Below the pieces are notes generated by a model that saw nothing but the letters and a program-made list of their open reading frames with translations, was not told the DNA's origin and ran no database searches. Both the position numbers and the translations under genes were made by a program. Shown one piece after another: positions 62,760 to 64,000 of a stretch of 64,000 nt of DNA. This DNA is from Rosistilla oblonga (lineage in GTDB: Bacteria > Planctomycetota > Planctomycetia > Pirellulales > Pirellulaceae): contig NZ_CP036292.1 in the NCBI RefSeq assembly GCF_007751715.1, positions 6,145,339 to 6,209,338 on the forward strand. The letters are read 5' to 3'. Each line of letters begins with the position of its first letter. Within the stretch, counting starts at the first letter, position 1.

Positions 62760-64000
62760 ATGTCAGCGATCATGATCGATTTCGAACACCTCGGACCATA
62801 TAAAGTTCTCGACAAGCTGGGGCAGGGGGGCATGGGCGCGGTCTATCGCGGGGAGCACACCAAGTCGCAGGAGCGTGTTGCGATCAAGGTGATCGCTCCG
62901 CAAATCGCCGACCAACCTCGCTTCCGACGTCGTTTCGCCACCGAGATCGAAACGCTTAAAAAGCTGAATCACCCGAACATCGTGCGGTTGATCGGTTACG
63001 GCGAGGAGGAGGGGCATCTGTTCTATTCGATGGAACTGGTCGACGGCCCCAGTCTGCAGCAGCAGATCCGCTCGCTGAAACGACTCCCTTGGCGCGACGT
63101 CGTCCGCTACGGGATCGACATCTGCGGAGCCCTCAAGCACGCCCACGACTTTGGTGTGATCCACCGCGATCTTAAACCGGCCAACCTGTTGATCGCGGAA
63201 GATCAATCGATGAAGTTGACCGATTTTGGAATCGCCAAACTGTGGTTGGGGGATGACATGACCGCGGTCGGCGCGATGCTGGGGACCGCCGACTACATGG
63301 CTCCCGAACAAGCTGGCGATGGCCCGATCACGCCGCGAACCGATTTGTACGCGTTGGGAAATGTTCTGTATGCCTGCTTGGCGGGTCGTCCGCCCTTTGC
63401 CGGGAAAGACCTGACGCGAGTCATCACAAGTCTACACACCGACCCGCCACCGCCTCTCGATTTGATCCTTCCCGAATTGCCGATGGAGCTTGTTTCGCTG
63501 ATCCATCAGTTGTTGGAGAAGGGGCCGAAAGATCGACCTCCGACGGCGCTGGCGGTTGGAAATCGGTTGCGAGCGATCTTGGCCGACGACCTGCAAATTG
63601 GTTCGCTGACATTCGATGCCGACCGGCCGACGATCGACAACGCACCGACACTTGGTGGCGGCGCCGATGAATCGTTGGATCTCGGAGCCTCCTCGGCGAT
63701 TCCCACCGACCAACGGCCGACGCTCGACGCGACCGATCTTCCCGACGGCGGCACGGGCAGCCAGTTCGGATTTGAAGATACGATCAATTCCGAGGTCCAG
63801 GAATTTCCCGAAACGGCGACGCTTGCTCCGCTGACCCATTTCCGCACCGTCGATCAAGAGGAACGCAACCGCGCGTCGGCACCGCTAACGGCCGACGCTC
63901 AAGAGTCGACGCAGCGGGAGAGCCTGCTGTCGATCCTGCTGCTGATCGGGTTACTGTTGCTGCTGGTGACCGCGGCGTTGTGGATGATGCAACCGCCGTC
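62760..64000 (+). CDS. PknB-like serine/threonine protein kinase (cut by window edge)
   Basis: Open from ATG 62760 to the window end, at least 413 residues. The kinase domain is complete: glycine loop LGQGGMGAVYRG at 20-31, Lys43 in VAIKVI, catalytic HRDLKPANL with Asp137, DFG Asp155, then GTADYMAPEQAGDG activation and P+1 region. The juxtamembrane part (280-390) is Ser/Thr-rich and acidic. A transmembrane helix begins at LSILLLIGLLLLLVTAALWM near the right edge, so a periplasmic sensor domain should follow outside the window. Planctomycetes have many such kinases. Substrate unknown. Confidence 0.93.
   Translation, partial: MSAIMIDFEHLGPYKVLDKLGQGGMGAVYRGEHTKSQERVAIKVIAPQIADQPRFRRRFATEIETLKKLNHPNIVRLIGYGEEEGHLFYSMELVDGPSLQQQIRSLKRLPWRDVVRYGIDICGALKHAHDFGVIHRDLKPANLLIAEDQSMKLTDFGIAKLWLGDDMTAVGAMLGTADYMAPEQAGDGPITPRTDLYALGNVLYACLAGRPPFAGKDLTRVITSLHTDPPPPLDLILPELPMELVSLIHQLLEKGPKDRPPTALAVGNRLRAILADDLQIGSLTFDADRPTIDNAPTLGGGADESLDLGASSAIPTDQRPTLDATDLPDGGTGSQFGFEDTINSEVQEFPETATLAPLTHFRTVDQEERNRASAPLTADAQESTQRESLLSILLLIGLLLLLVTAALWMMQPP

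Overview
The window looks like chromosomal DNA of a planctomycete of the Pirellulales type (Rhodopirellula/Rosistilla-like). Pointers are a DUF1501 protein with a Tat signal, a DUF1559 pseudopilin-like protein beside a small transthyretin-like lipoprotein, a DUF1080 protein, a DUF1571 protein, an LEGRRLLA sorting motif, DUF58/BatA genes, a PknB-like kinase, frequent TTG/GTG starts and many long secreted proteins. The assignment rests on gene content only; there is no rRNA in the window. Both ends cut genes: an iron-containing alcohol dehydrogenase at the left and a Ser/Thr kinase at the right.

0-28 kb is mostly housekeeping and secreted-protein territory: a 32-residue basic microprotein that resembles actinobacterial ribosomal protein bL37, a FabZ-like dehydratase, a DegP/HtrA protease, a metallophosphoesterase, DUF1501, a rhomboid protease, a 1362-residue secreted protein with a glycosidase-like middle, a secreted LEGRRLLA protein, pterin carbinolamine dehydratase, thioredoxin, a beta-helix protein, HisA, a lipoprotein/DUF1559 pair, an NHL-like protein, a MYG1-like protein, an SGNH hydrolase, an FAD oxidoreductase, a Gfo/Idh/MocA oxidoreductase, a HugZ-like protein and a DUF1080 protein. 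The gaps carry several families of palindromic or composite repeats.

28.4-38.4 kb is a defence island. Direct copies of one composite repeat lie at both edges and a tRNA-Met(CAT) lies at the right. Inside are an XRE regulator, an hsdM with its catalytic core deleted in frame, a 1914-residue protein with a Cap4/DUF4297-like nuclease, a STAND NTPase and a long helical C-terminus (Avs-like architecture), an hsdR 5' remnant and an intact DUF3800 gene. The layout reads as a type I restriction-modification locus that decayed around an Avs-like protein.

38.5-47.4 kb returns to chromosomal genes: a coiled-coil membrane protein with a DnaJ-like zinc motif, a LarA-like protein with LarC, a zinc-ligand-poor L36, an EVE-domain protein, a DUF1571 protein, a lipase-like hydrolase and a membrane protein. 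47.4-50.3 kb is a second accessory module: a DUF262 gene translationally coupled to a HipA-type kinase with no HipB. 50.4-64 kb holds a DUF58/BatA-vWA/helical-repeat run, an outer-membrane assembly pair in which POTRA domains and beta-barrel are encoded by separate genes, a secreted protein with a structured leader, an ammonium transporter and the start of the kinase gene.

The best candidates for undescribed biology are the Cap4-STAND protein in the decayed restriction locus, the HipB-less DUF262-HipA pair, and the bL37-like microprotein.
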